This document shows, one piece after another, positions 23,306-31,066 of a stretch of DNA of 64,000 bases; positions within the stretch are counted from its first letter, which is position 1, and each line of letters starts with the position of its first letter. The translations under genes were made by a program, and so were the position numbers. The stretch is from CAVPDE01 sp964580575. GTDB taxonomy: Bacteria > Desulfobacterota > DSM-4660 > Desulfatiglandales > HGW-15. Below the pieces are notes generated by a model. The model was not told the origin of the DNA. It did no database searches and saw only the letters and a list, made by a program, of their open reading frames with translations. The stretch lies in the NCBI GenBank assembly GCA_964580575.1, contig CAZOLJ010000012.1:9586-73585 (forward strand), read 5' to 3'.

Positions 23306-25573
23306 ATGAAGCGTTGTGCGCTTTTCATGATCGGAGTGTGGGGGTTGCTGGCCGTTTTCCCCCTTTGCGCTTTGGCGGCGTCGGTGGGAAAATTCACGCA
23401 TGTGGAGGGGCAGGTGGAGGTGCTTAGCCCGGGACAGGCCGCCAGAGCCGTGACCCTGGGAGATGAAGTCCGAGTGGGGGAGACCCTGCGCACCAAGAGC
23501 CGGTCCAAGGCTGAAGTGACCTTTGAGGACGGAAGCATTCTGCGCCTTGCCGAGAAGACGGCCATGGAAGTTACAGAGTACATGACGGGCCAGGACGGCA
23601 TGAACGGGATTCTGAAGCTCACCAGGGGCAAAATCCAAAGCCTCATCTCTGAGGCCGCCTCAAGGATTTTTCGCATGGGCAGGCAGAGCCGCTTTGAGGT
23701 TCATACCCCTACGGCGGTTGTGGGTATCAGAGGGACGACATTCTTCACTTATTACCTGAAAGGGATCAGTGGGGCTGTATTTCAGGAAGGGACCGGCTAC
23801 GGGTTCAATGTCAATAAACCGGATGAGGTCAAGACCATTCGTGCCGGCCAGGCCATGATAGTCGGCGGGCCTGAAAAAGCGCCGGTGATCAAGCCGGCAA
23901 CAGAGGTGGAAATCAAACAGCATATCAATGACACTTCTCCTTCTGAAGAATCGAAGAAGAAAGCAGAAGGAGAAATTCCCGGGATTTCGGACACCGCCCC
24001 TTTCCTGGCGGAAGCAGGCATTGGGGAGTTGGCCGATGATCTTCCGGCCTTTATCCCCTTGGAGACTTCTCAGGCCGGTAATACCGTGGTCGTGGATAGA
24101 CCATTCGGAAGCGGGGGCATAATTACTATCGAGGACATCGTCTCCCCCCCAAACGGTGGCGATGGGACCGCTCCCCCGGTTATTCCATTTTTTGTGGGGT
24201 TTTTTAAGGACTTTCGCACCCTCGGAGGTGTGGCTTGGGCTGATGGGATTATTGTTGGGAGTGCGGATCTCTGGTCAGCAAGCGCCGAAAGCCCTGCCCA
24301 GTTCGACGCCTTAGGCACATATGATTGGACGTCCGGTCTTGGAATTCCTGTGTTTTCGGCCACCATCCGGAGCGATACCGAGGAGAACCATTCGCAAAAC
24401 GGCTTCTTTTACTCTTACGCCGCGGGCTACAGCCGTGGAAATGATAATGCCTTCTACGCCGATATGCTGGGTGTTTATCTGGACAATTCCCTGAATGCAG
24501 GGTTTGTGAAGGGAACCTTGAAAGGCGAACTGTATTTCCCCTTAGATTCATGGGGAGGTGAAGGAAGCCTCTATCCCATTACAATAAAGCCGCGCACCAA
24601 TCACGATGTCCCAGGCTTTTTCATTTCCTCCCCCATGACCGGACCTATGGAAGCAGGCGGGTATTTCATGGATTTTTCAGAGGGAGTGCCGTCTTATTTT
24701 GGAGGCATATCCTGGCTCTCCTATGACCGTGAAGCAGCATGGGTTTATTCATCAGAACAATCCTGGTACCTCACGGCCATGTCGGACCTCTATGGCGGGA
24801 CCTTCGACCCGGGAGGGCTATCGGATCTAGATTACTGGACCACCTCATTCGATTACTCGGACCCCATCGCCCAATACTCTGCGACTATAGTGAGCGACCC
24901 GGAAGTTCCTGGAAAATGGTCCGAGGGCCTTGTCTCGGCAAAGGCTTATGAAGTCTGGGCGGACTGGGCCTTGGCTGTTACCGGTGTCTCAGGGGGGGAG
25001 CTCAAGGGAACCTTTGATCCAAACGCCCGGACTTGGCAGGCCGCAGTGTCCTGGGCCCGGATGGACACGGGCACCTTCATGGATCTTGCATCAACCGCTC
25101 AGGGAAGAGAAAAGCTCGCTGCCCTCAATATCCCCTGCATCGAAATCGGAAAGACCTCCCTCATCCAGCAGGGAGGGGCTGTGAACAACCTTCAACAAGT
25201 GTACATGAACGACGTGACCTTTTTCGCCTATCGCACGGGAGCCACACCCCGGATCTGGGCCACCAAGGACGTAGGAGGAGATTATGTTGGTACACCTTCT
25301 GTCGGGGGGCCGGCCGTGCCTCTGATTGGTAACCATGGCATTCGTGCCGACTTTCAGATCCAGAAATGGGACGGTCCAGGCGGCAACTGGGGCGCGAGCG
25401 TGACAGGAGGAGGCACTTACAGAGGACCGGGGACCTTGAACGGAACATCCATAACGATGGACGGCGCTGCCGCAGGAAGAATCGATTATCCGGGCGCGGG
25501 CCAGTTTTCCGGAACAGGCTCCGGGATGGCGAATCCCGCCACAGGAAGTTCGATGATGAACCGGGTGCCCTGA
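23306..25573 (+). CDS. Exported FecR-domain protein, large
   Basis: A 755-residue protein with a signal peptide (ends near ALAA, residue 26), a FecR domain at about 30-200 (KFTHVEGQVEVLSPG, SKAEVTFEDGSILRLAEKT, FEVHTPTAVVGIRGTTFF), a Pro/acid linker, and about 480 residues rich in Gly, Ser, Tyr and Trp with no family I recognise, ending GQFSGTGSG. The FecR domain here is fused to an exported protein and is not the classical anti-sigma form with a cytoplasmic N-terminus. It follows the beta-barrel gene by 88 bp. Its last 88 bp overlap the opposing kinase gene. I infer a surface or secreted protein; the function is unknown. Confidence 0.8.
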   Translation: MKRCALFMIGVWGLLAVFPLCALAASVGKFTHVEGQVEVLSPGQAARAVTLGDEVRVGETLRTKSRSKAEVTFEDGSILRLAEKTAMEVTEYMTGQDGMNGILKLTRGKIQSLISEAASRIFRMGRQSRFEVHTPTAVVGIRGTTFFTYYLKGISGAVFQEGTGYGFNVNKPDEVKTIRAGQAMIVGGPEKAPVIKPATEVEIKQHINDTSPSEESKKKAEGEIPGISDTAPFLAEAGIGELADDLPAFIPLETSQAGNTVVVDRPFGSGGIITIEDIVSPPNGGDGTAPPVIPFFVGFFKDFRTLGGVAWADGIIVGSADLWSASAESPAQFDALGTYDWTSGLGIPVFSATIRSDTEENHSQNGFFYSYAAGYSRGNDNAFYADMLGVYLDNSLNAGFVKGTLKGELYFPLDSWGGEGSLYPITIKPRTNHDVPGFFISSPMTGPMEAGGYFMDFSEGVPSYFGGISWLSYDREAAWVYSSEQSWYLTAMSDLYGGTFDPGGLSDLDYWTTSFDYSDPIAQYSATIVSDPEVPGKWSEGLVSAKAYEVWADWALAVTGVSGGELKGTFDPNARTWQAAVSWARMDTGTFMDLASTAQGREKLAALNIPCIEIGKTSLIQQGGAVNNLQQVYMNDVTFFAYRTGATPRIWATKDVGGDYVGTPSVGGPAVPLIGNHGIRADFQIQKWDGPGGNWGASVTGGGTYRGPGTLNGTSITMDGAAAGRIDYPGAGQFSGTGSGMANPATGSSMMNRVP

Positions 25574-27762
25574 GGTTCCTCATCCTGAACCCGGATAGAG
25601 CCATTGTGGTCATTGATGATGTTGTTGACAATGGCCAGCCCGAGCCCGGTACCGTGCTTCTTGGTAGAAAAGTAAGGCTCAAACACCCTGGCCTTGTGCT
25701 CGGGGGGGATCCCCTTGCCGTTGTCCGCGACCTCAAGGATGACGATCTGCTGATCTTGGTCATAAGAAATCCCAATGGTGATCTGGCCTCTCCCGTCAAT
25801 CGCATCCAGCGCATTGTCGAGGAGATTGATCATGACCCGTTTCATCTGTTCCCGGTCCACTTTGATCTCAGGCAGCTGAGCAGCATCGTGAAAGACGATG
25901 GTGACCGCTTTCTGGGCCTCTTTGTAAACGTTGACGGATTCCTGGATAATCTGCTTGAGGTCGTTGAGACTCAGGTTCGGGGCAGGAAGGCGCGCATAAC
26001 TTGAGAATTCGTTGACCAGCCGCTTCAATCCCTCCACCTGATCGACAATCATGTTCGTGCACTCTTCAAAAACTCTGCTGTCGTCCTTGGCCAGGGTTGC
26101 GCCATACTTTCTCTGGAGCCGCTGCGCGGAAAGCTGAATGGGGGTGAGAGGGTTTTTGACTTCATGAGCGATGCGCCTGGCCACCTCTCGCCAGGCTGCC
26201 ATTCGCTGAGCTTTCTCGATTTCGGACAGATCTTCAAGCACGGCGACCACGCCGTGCGATTTGCCTTTGTCGTCCCGCATCACGTTGAGAGAAACGAGGA
26301 GCGGAAGGGTCCTGTTTCCCAGGGTCAGGCTGATCTGCCGCTTGAAGGAGCCTTTCCGGACCAGGTACCGATCCTGAAAAAACCCATTGATGATTCTGAG
26401 GTGATCCCTGTTGAGGACGTCTTTGTAGTTCCGGCCGACGACGTGTTCAGCCCTGAGATTGAGCATCTTTTCGGCCGATTTGTTGAAAGTCAGGATTTTA
26501 CCCTCCGCATCGGCCGAAATGACTCCTGCAGCCACATTGGCGAACACGATTTCCATATTGAGACGCCGCTGCTCGATCTCCACGTTGCTCCGGATGAGTT
26601 CCCTGTTGGTCTCCTCCAGCTGCAGTTTACTGTTCTTGAGATCCATCGTCATCTGGTTGAAGGAGTTGACCAGGACTCCGATTTCGTCCTCTGCATGAAG
26701 GTCAATGAAGACGTCGTAGTCCCCTGACGCAATGCGGTGGGTTCCCTCGGCCAACTCCTGAATGGGCACGGTAATTCCTTTGGAAAGGTAAAGGCCGAAC
26801 CACACGGAAGCGAAAATGATCAGCAGAGTCACAATGGACAGGGTGATGAGATGGATCGTCTTAATCGGCCTCTTGAGCAGTTTGAACTGCTTGAACTCGT
26901 CAAGCCCGCTGGGGAGTTCGTTGAGCCGGTTGACGAGATCTCCGGGGATGAATTTCTGCGTCACCACAAGCCCAACGACCGCCTTGGATTCGGTTCTGGA
27001 GAAGATGGGGACGATGCCGCTGACCAGCTGGCCGTGCGAGGATGTCTGGATTTCATGGGCGTCCGTCCCTTTTTCAAAGCTCTTCCTCAAGACGTCGGCC
27101 CCGGGCCCCTTGAAGGGGCTCAGGTCGAGCTTCTCATCCTGGGATACGGCCCGCTGCTGCATGTTCTGGGAAAACACCCGAATGGAGGCCAATTGGTATT
27201 CGACCCGTTTCTCACCGATGAGTTTGTCCACCTCCTCGTTGCGGGATATGAGCGTGTAACCGTGGTAGCTGATGAGGCGGCCCAGGGTGTTCCCGTGGGA
27301 AAGCAGCTCATCCGCCACTCGGCTGTAAAAGCTCTGCCCGACTTCAAGGGAACTCCTGAGGGATCTCTCCACGGGGATGTTGAACCAGTACTCAATGGAG
27401 GTTGAAATGAACTGGACCGAAACAAAGAACAAAATGACGGTCGGAAGGAGCGACAGGGTGATAAAGGCCAGGACCAGCTTGGTCCTCAATTTGGCCCCCA
27501 TGATTTTCTTCCTTCTTTCGAAGACCAGCTTGACCAGGTTTCTCAAGGTTAAATAGATCAGGAGCAGAAGAAGGATGACATTGATGTCAATGAGGACGAA
27601 GATAAGGATGCTGTTCGCGATGGGAAGGTCAAGTCCGAGATCAAGGACTTTTATCCCCAGGTAGGTGATGATCGGGATCAGGACAATAAGGCAGGCGATG
27701 ATGATCCTTTCTCTTCGCCGCCGTCGCAAATCCTGCTTTTCAGCTTCAAGATAGTCCTTCAT
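25486..27762 (-). CDS. NtrY-like sensor histidine kinase
   Basis: A 758-residue membrane kinase. Hydrophobic segments lie at about 23-80 and 95-120, and another at about 315-335. Between the last two is a periplasmic sensor region. HAMP (about 340-395), PAS (about 410-500), H-box ARRIAHEVKNPLTPIQ, and HATPase (DNALDAID, DNGKGIP, GTGLGLAIVNNI) follow. The HEVKNPLTPIQ form is typical of NtrY. No NtrX-type regulator is adjacent; the next gene is convergent and overlapped by 88 bp at the 3' end, and the last 17 residues look like an extension beyond the usual GTRFIIELPV end. It is the third gene of an lpxC-DUF4390-kinase run, with the start six bases after the DUF4390 stop. Confidence 0.9.
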   Translation of the reverse strand: MKDYLEAEKQDLRRRRRERIIIACLIVLIPIITYLGIKVLDLGLDLPIANSILIFVLIDINVILLLLLIYLTLRNLVKLVFERRKKIMGAKLRTKLVLAFITLSLLPTVILFFVSVQFISTSIEYWFNIPVERSLRSSLEVGQSFYSRVADELLSHGNTLGRLISYHGYTLISRNEEVDKLIGEKRVEYQLASIRVFSQNMQQRAVSQDEKLDLSPFKGPGADVLRKSFEKGTDAHEIQTSSHGQLVSGIVPIFSRTESKAVVGLVVTQKFIPGDLVNRLNELPSGLDEFKQFKLLKRPIKTIHLITLSIVTLLIIFASVWFGLYLSKGITVPIQELAEGTHRIASGDYDVFIDLHAEDEIGVLVNSFNQMTMDLKNSKLQLEETNRELIRSNVEIEQRRLNMEIVFANVAAGVISADAEGKILTFNKSAEKMLNLRAEHVVGRNYKDVLNRDHLRIINGFFQDRYLVRKGSFKRQISLTLGNRTLPLLVSLNVMRDDKGKSHGVVAVLEDLSEIEKAQRMAAWREVARRIAHEVKNPLTPIQLSAQRLQRKYGATLAKDDSRVFEECTNMIVDQVEGLKRLVNEFSSYARLPAPNLSLNDLKQIIQESVNVYKEAQKAVTIVFHDAAQLPEIKVDREQMKRVMINLLDNALDAIDGRGQITIGISYDQDQQIVILEVADNGKGIPPEHKARVFEPYFSTKKHGTGLGLAIVNNIINDHNGSIRVQDEEPQGTRFIIELPVAGFAIPEPVPENWPAPG

Positions 27763-27767
27763 GACTC

Positions 27768-28370
27768 CTAATACCTGAAATCCACCGCGTACCAGTCGGT
27801 CTCAAAATCCCAGAGGGACAAGAAAAAAAACACGTAATGAAGGTAAAACGGAAGTCTTATCTTGTCCAGTTGAGCCATCATCTGAAGCTGATAGCGCTTC
27901 CCTTTTTTCAACTGATGCATGGGAACGACTTTCAAGGCCACAATCTCTGCCATGAGCTTTTTGGCTTCCTCGAAGGTTCTCGCCGTGACTTCTCTGTTGT
28001 TGTCTTCGGAAAATCTCACGGAGTAGGTTTTTTTCAGACTGTCATATTTGATGCTGTGATTGACTTCGAGATCAGCGATCTTCTTGTCCCAGATCAGGTC
28101 CCTCTTTTCGTTGAGCTGAACAAAAAAAGTGAAAGTGGTCTCAATGCCGCTCTCAATGGCATTGTTCATTTCAGGGGTAAAGCAGTTGTTGACCTTGAAG
28201 TAGATAAGAAGGTGGTCCCGAGTGTTGGTGACGACGAAGTCCGACAAATAGGCTTCCTTTGCCATGGCCGGTACAGCCCAGGCAACCCAAAGGATCGTCA
28301 TCAGCAGAAGGCTCTTTAAACCTCTCATGGGTCTAAACCGGAAACGCTTCTTCCCCGGGGGATGATTCAT
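27768..28370 (-). CDS. DUF4390-family exported protein
   Basis: A 200-residue protein with a signal peptide (LLLMTILWVAWAVPAMA) and a single beta-rich domain (VTNTRDHLLIYFKVNNCF) ending in LWDFETDWYAVDFRY. DUF4390 genes usually lie directly upstream of ntrY-like kinases, as here, so a periplasmic partner for that kinase's sensing is a reasonable inference. ATG 28370 is used; an internal Met at residue 15 is an alternative start that would still leave a signal peptide. Confidence 0.75.
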   Translation of the reverse strand: MNHPPGKKRFRFRPMRGLKSLLLMTILWVAWAVPAMAKEAYLSDFVVTNTRDHLLIYFKVNNCFTPEMNNAIESGIETTFTFFVQLNEKRDLIWDKKIADLEVNHSIKYDSLKKTYSVRFSEDNNREVTARTFEEAKKLMAEIVALKVVPMHQLKKGKRYQLQMMAQLDKIRLPFYLHYVFFFLSLWDFETDWYAVDFRY

Positions 28371-28487
28371 TCGAGTATAAGGAGAAAACTTAAAGAATTC
28401 TGACTAGATGGGATATTATCGGAGAGAGCCGGGAAATGCAATCAATATCCCCTGAAACAGGGGCTTGAGCAAGGAACTCCATGCTTG

Positions 28488-29417
28488 TTATGCGTGAAGG
28501 GGATCGGAAAAACCAAAAACCGGGACAGTGAACCTCTCGCCGGCCCACTGCTCTGGGCTGGTGATGGCCAGATCCTCCCAGGTTTTTTCCGAATGAATCA
28601 ATTTTTTGAGGAGCTGGTGATTCAGGGCATGCCCTGACTTCTTAACTTCAAAATGGCCGATCACCGGGCAACCCAGAATCGCAAGGTCACCGAGGAAATC
28701 CAGGATCTTGTGCCGCACAAATTCGTCTTTGTACCTCAATCCATCTTCGTTGAGGATTCGGAAGTCGTCAATCACAATGGCGTTGTCCAGAGAGCCACCA
28801 AGAGCCAGCCCGTTTTCTCTCAGGGTCTGAATGTCCCGCAAGAAACCGAAGGTCCTCGCCCTGCTGATCTCCTTAACAAAATCCTTTCCGGAGAACCTAA
28901 GCTCAAAGCTCTGGTCTCGCAGGAGAGGATGGTTGAACCCGATGGCATAGGAGATCTTGAGCTCCTTGGAAGGGTTGATGCGCACCGAGCGTCCTCCCTC
29001 GCGGATCTCAAAAGGTCGCTTGATGACAACGAAACGTTTTGGGCGTTTCTGTTCTCGAATGCCTGCAGAGCGAAGCAGAAAAACGAAAGGAGCTGCGCTC
29101 CCGTCCATGATGGGAACTTCGGGGCCGTCCACCTCGACCCGGGCATTGTCAATACCCAACCCGAAAAAGGCTGCCATGAGATGTTCCACGGTTGACACCC
29201 TGAAGCCGTTGAAACCGAGAGTGGTGGACAAGGTTGTATCCACAACATTCTCGAAATCGGCCTTTATCTCGGGCCGGGAAGGCAGGTCCTTTCGAATGAA
29301 AGTGATACCGGTATCCACCGGGGCAGGTTTGATTGTCAGATTGACCGGATGTCCTGAATGGAGCCCTATGCCGGTACAACTTGTTTCATCCTTTATGGTT
29401 CGCTGCCTGTAATCCAC
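28488..29417 (-). CDS. lpxC: UDP-3-O-acyl-N-acetylglucosamine deacetylase
   Basis: A 309-residue LpxC, the committed zinc-dependent step of lipid A synthesis. Visible motifs are the N-terminal GIGLHSG, VEHLMAAFFGLGIDNARVE with zinc-binding His, MDGSAAPF, the RTFGFLRDI segment and HKILDFLGDLAILG with the other zinc ligands. GTG start (29415-29417) follows AAAGGAG. The length matches the family. Presence of lpxC shows an LPS-type outer membrane. It heads the lpxC-DUF4390-kinase run. Confidence 0.96.
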   Translation of the reverse strand: MDYRQRTIKDETSCTGIGLHSGHPVNLTIKPAPVDTGITFIRKDLPSRPEIKADFENVVDTTLSTTLGFNGFRVSTVEHLMAAFFGLGIDNARVEVDGPEVPIMDGSAAPFVFLLRSAGIREQKRPKRFVVIKRPFEIREGGRSVRINPSKELKISYAIGFNHPLLRDQSFELRFSGKDFVKEISRARTFGFLRDIQTLRENGLALGGSLDNAIVIDDFRILNEDGLRYKDEFVRHKILDFLGDLAILGCPVIGHFEVKKSGHALNHQLLKKLIHSEKTWEDLAITSPEQWAGERFTVPVFGFSDPLHA

Positions 29418-29635
29418 CTCAACTCCTTTTGCTCAAGAATAGATAATCACCATAATCAGCAGCAATCATCATGCCAGGTCTTGGAAAAGAAAGGAAATTG
29501 TTTATAAATTAAACCTAACCTTTCAGGATCACAATGAAAATTTATTCGAGTTATCTCAGGAAGAAGTTCTGATAAAAGGCTGGCCATGGCAAAAAAACCA
29601 CACTCGAAGTCGCTTGTGACACAGTCTCAGACCCT

Positions 29636-29684
29636 GTTTTGTCTTGTACGACCGCTGTATCAAAGATAGGATGCAAGACAAAAC
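29636..29684. repeat. Perfect 11-bp inverted repeat upstream of mltA
   Basis: GTTTTGTCTTG (29636-29646) and CAAGACAAAAC (29674-29684) flank 27 bp in the lpxC-mltA divergent gap, ending 46 bp before the mltA start. It could be an operator or a leader stem-loop. The rest of this 312-bp gap is AT-rich and holds no gene. Confidence 0.6.
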
Positions 29685-29729
29685 CCCTTCATTCGAAAAG
29701 GGTTAGTTCCCTCGGGAAAGGAGCCGTCC

Positions 29730-30962
29730 ATGCACAGGTCGTACAAAAACCAAACCCTGATCGTGGTCGTTGTGCTGGCCTCGTCGCTTCTCACCGCTTG
29801 CTATCCTCCTCCCGTCAAAGAGGCTGACACACCGGAGCAAGCGCTCATCCCCGTGCGCTGGTTTTATCCTCGTTTTGAAGACGACATGGATTTGAATTCC
29901 TTGCGGGAAGCTATTGAAAGAAATCTGCAGTATTTCGCCAGACTGAGTCCGGAGCACGCTTTTGTCTATGGTCCCCACCGATACACATGCAGACAAGTGA
30001 TGGAAAGCCAAACCGCTCTCCTCGAAACGATCAGGAGTGCTTCAGGGCCAAAAGAGGTGAATGAAAGGGTGAGGAAGGACTTTCTCGTCTACAAGGCTGC
30101 CGGTCGAGACGGGCAGGTGCTTTTCACCGGGTATTTCGAACCGATCCTCCAAGGCAGGTTAAGGCCTGACAGTACCTTCAAGTACGCGATCTACCGGAGA
30201 CCCGACGACCTCATCAAGATTGACCTTTCTCTTTTTGGCGAGGAGTTCAAGGGGAAAAGCATTATCGCTCGGATCGACGGAAAAAGCGTTATCCCCTATT
30301 ACTCAAGACAGCAGATCGCACAAGGCAGGGCCCTGGAAGGGAAGGGTCTGGAACTTGCCTGGCTCAAAGACCCGGTGGATGTCGCCTTTCTCCATATCCA
30401 GGGATCCGGACGTCTCGACCTAGGAGACGGAAGAGCAATTCGCGTCGGGTATTCGGAAAAAAACGGACTCCCTTATCGCCCGATCGGGCGTTACCTCCTG
30501 GAGCGTGGGCTGATCACCAGGGAGGAGATGTCCATGCAGGCGATCCGAAGGGTCCTTGCAGAAGGGCCGGAGATGGTTGAAGAGGCTCTGAACTATAATC
30601 CATCCTACGTTTTCTTCCGCGATCTGGGGGAGGGCCCCCTGCTCGGCAACATCAACACTCCCATCACCCCGGGAAGGACGTTGGCCCTGGATTCGCGGCT
30701 TTTCCCAGCCGGAGCGATAGCGTGGATCAAGACTCAGAAACCCAAAGTGAACGACAGAGGTGAGATTGTCTCCTGGGAGGTTTTCTCCCGGTTCGTCATC
30801 AATCAGGACACCGGTGGAGCGATCAAAGGGCCGGGAAGAGCGGATCTTTTCTGGGGCAGCGGCCCTTATGCGGAACTGGCAGCTGGCCACATGCGTCACG
30901 AAGGGGAACTCTACATTTTGATGCTAGGCACAAAGAAAGAAAGGGACAAAGGCACAAAGTAG
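29730..30962 (+). CDS. mltA: Membrane-bound lytic murein transglycosylase A
   Basis: A 410-residue lipoprotein (signal ending in lipobox LTAC, Cys24). The MltA domain shows FTGYFEPILQG, VAFLHIQGSGRLDL and the 3D-domain segment with INQDTGGAIKGPGRADLFWG, including the catalytic-type Asp residues. It cleaves peptidoglycan to 1,6-anhydro products at the outer membrane. ATG follows AAAGGAG. The last dozen codons (GTKKERDKGTK) are written by a word-like repeat that also supplies the stop, so the native end was probably rewritten by repeat expansion. Confidence 0.94.
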   Translation: MHRSYKNQTLIVVVVLASSLLTACYPPPVKEADTPEQALIPVRWFYPRFEDDMDLNSLREAIERNLQYFARLSPEHAFVYGPHRYTCRQVMESQTALLETIRSASGPKEVNERVRKDFLVYKAAGRDGQVLFTGYFEPILQGRLRPDSTFKYAIYRRPDDLIKIDLSLFGEEFKGKSIIARIDGKSVIPYYSRQQIAQGRALEGKGLELAWLKDPVDVAFLHIQGSGRLDLGDGRAIRVGYSEKNGLPYRPIGRYLLERGLITREEMSMQAIRRVLAEGPEMVEEALNYNPSYVFFRDLGEGPLLGNINTPITPGRTLALDSRLFPAGAIAWIKTQKPKVNDRGEIVSWEVFSRFVINQDTGGAIKGPGRADLFWGSGPYAELAAGHMRHEGELYILMLGTKKERDKGTK

Positions 30963-31034
30963 CAGGGGGACAAAGGGACATAAGAAAAGGGCTTTTCCGC
31001 TTTGTGCCTTTGCAACTTTGTCCCTTTGTGCCTT
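30926..31034. repeat. Word-like palindromic array at the mltA/glyS convergent junction
   Basis: AGGCACAAAG, GGGACAAAGGCACAAAG on the left mirror CTTTGTGCCTTTG and TCCCTTTGTGCCTT on the right, around AAAAGGGCTTTTCC. It overlaps the 3' end of mltA and could terminate transcription from both sides. Confidence 0.7.
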
Positions 31035-31066
31035 CCTATGTCGGCTTCAGCCGACAGCGGTCGACT

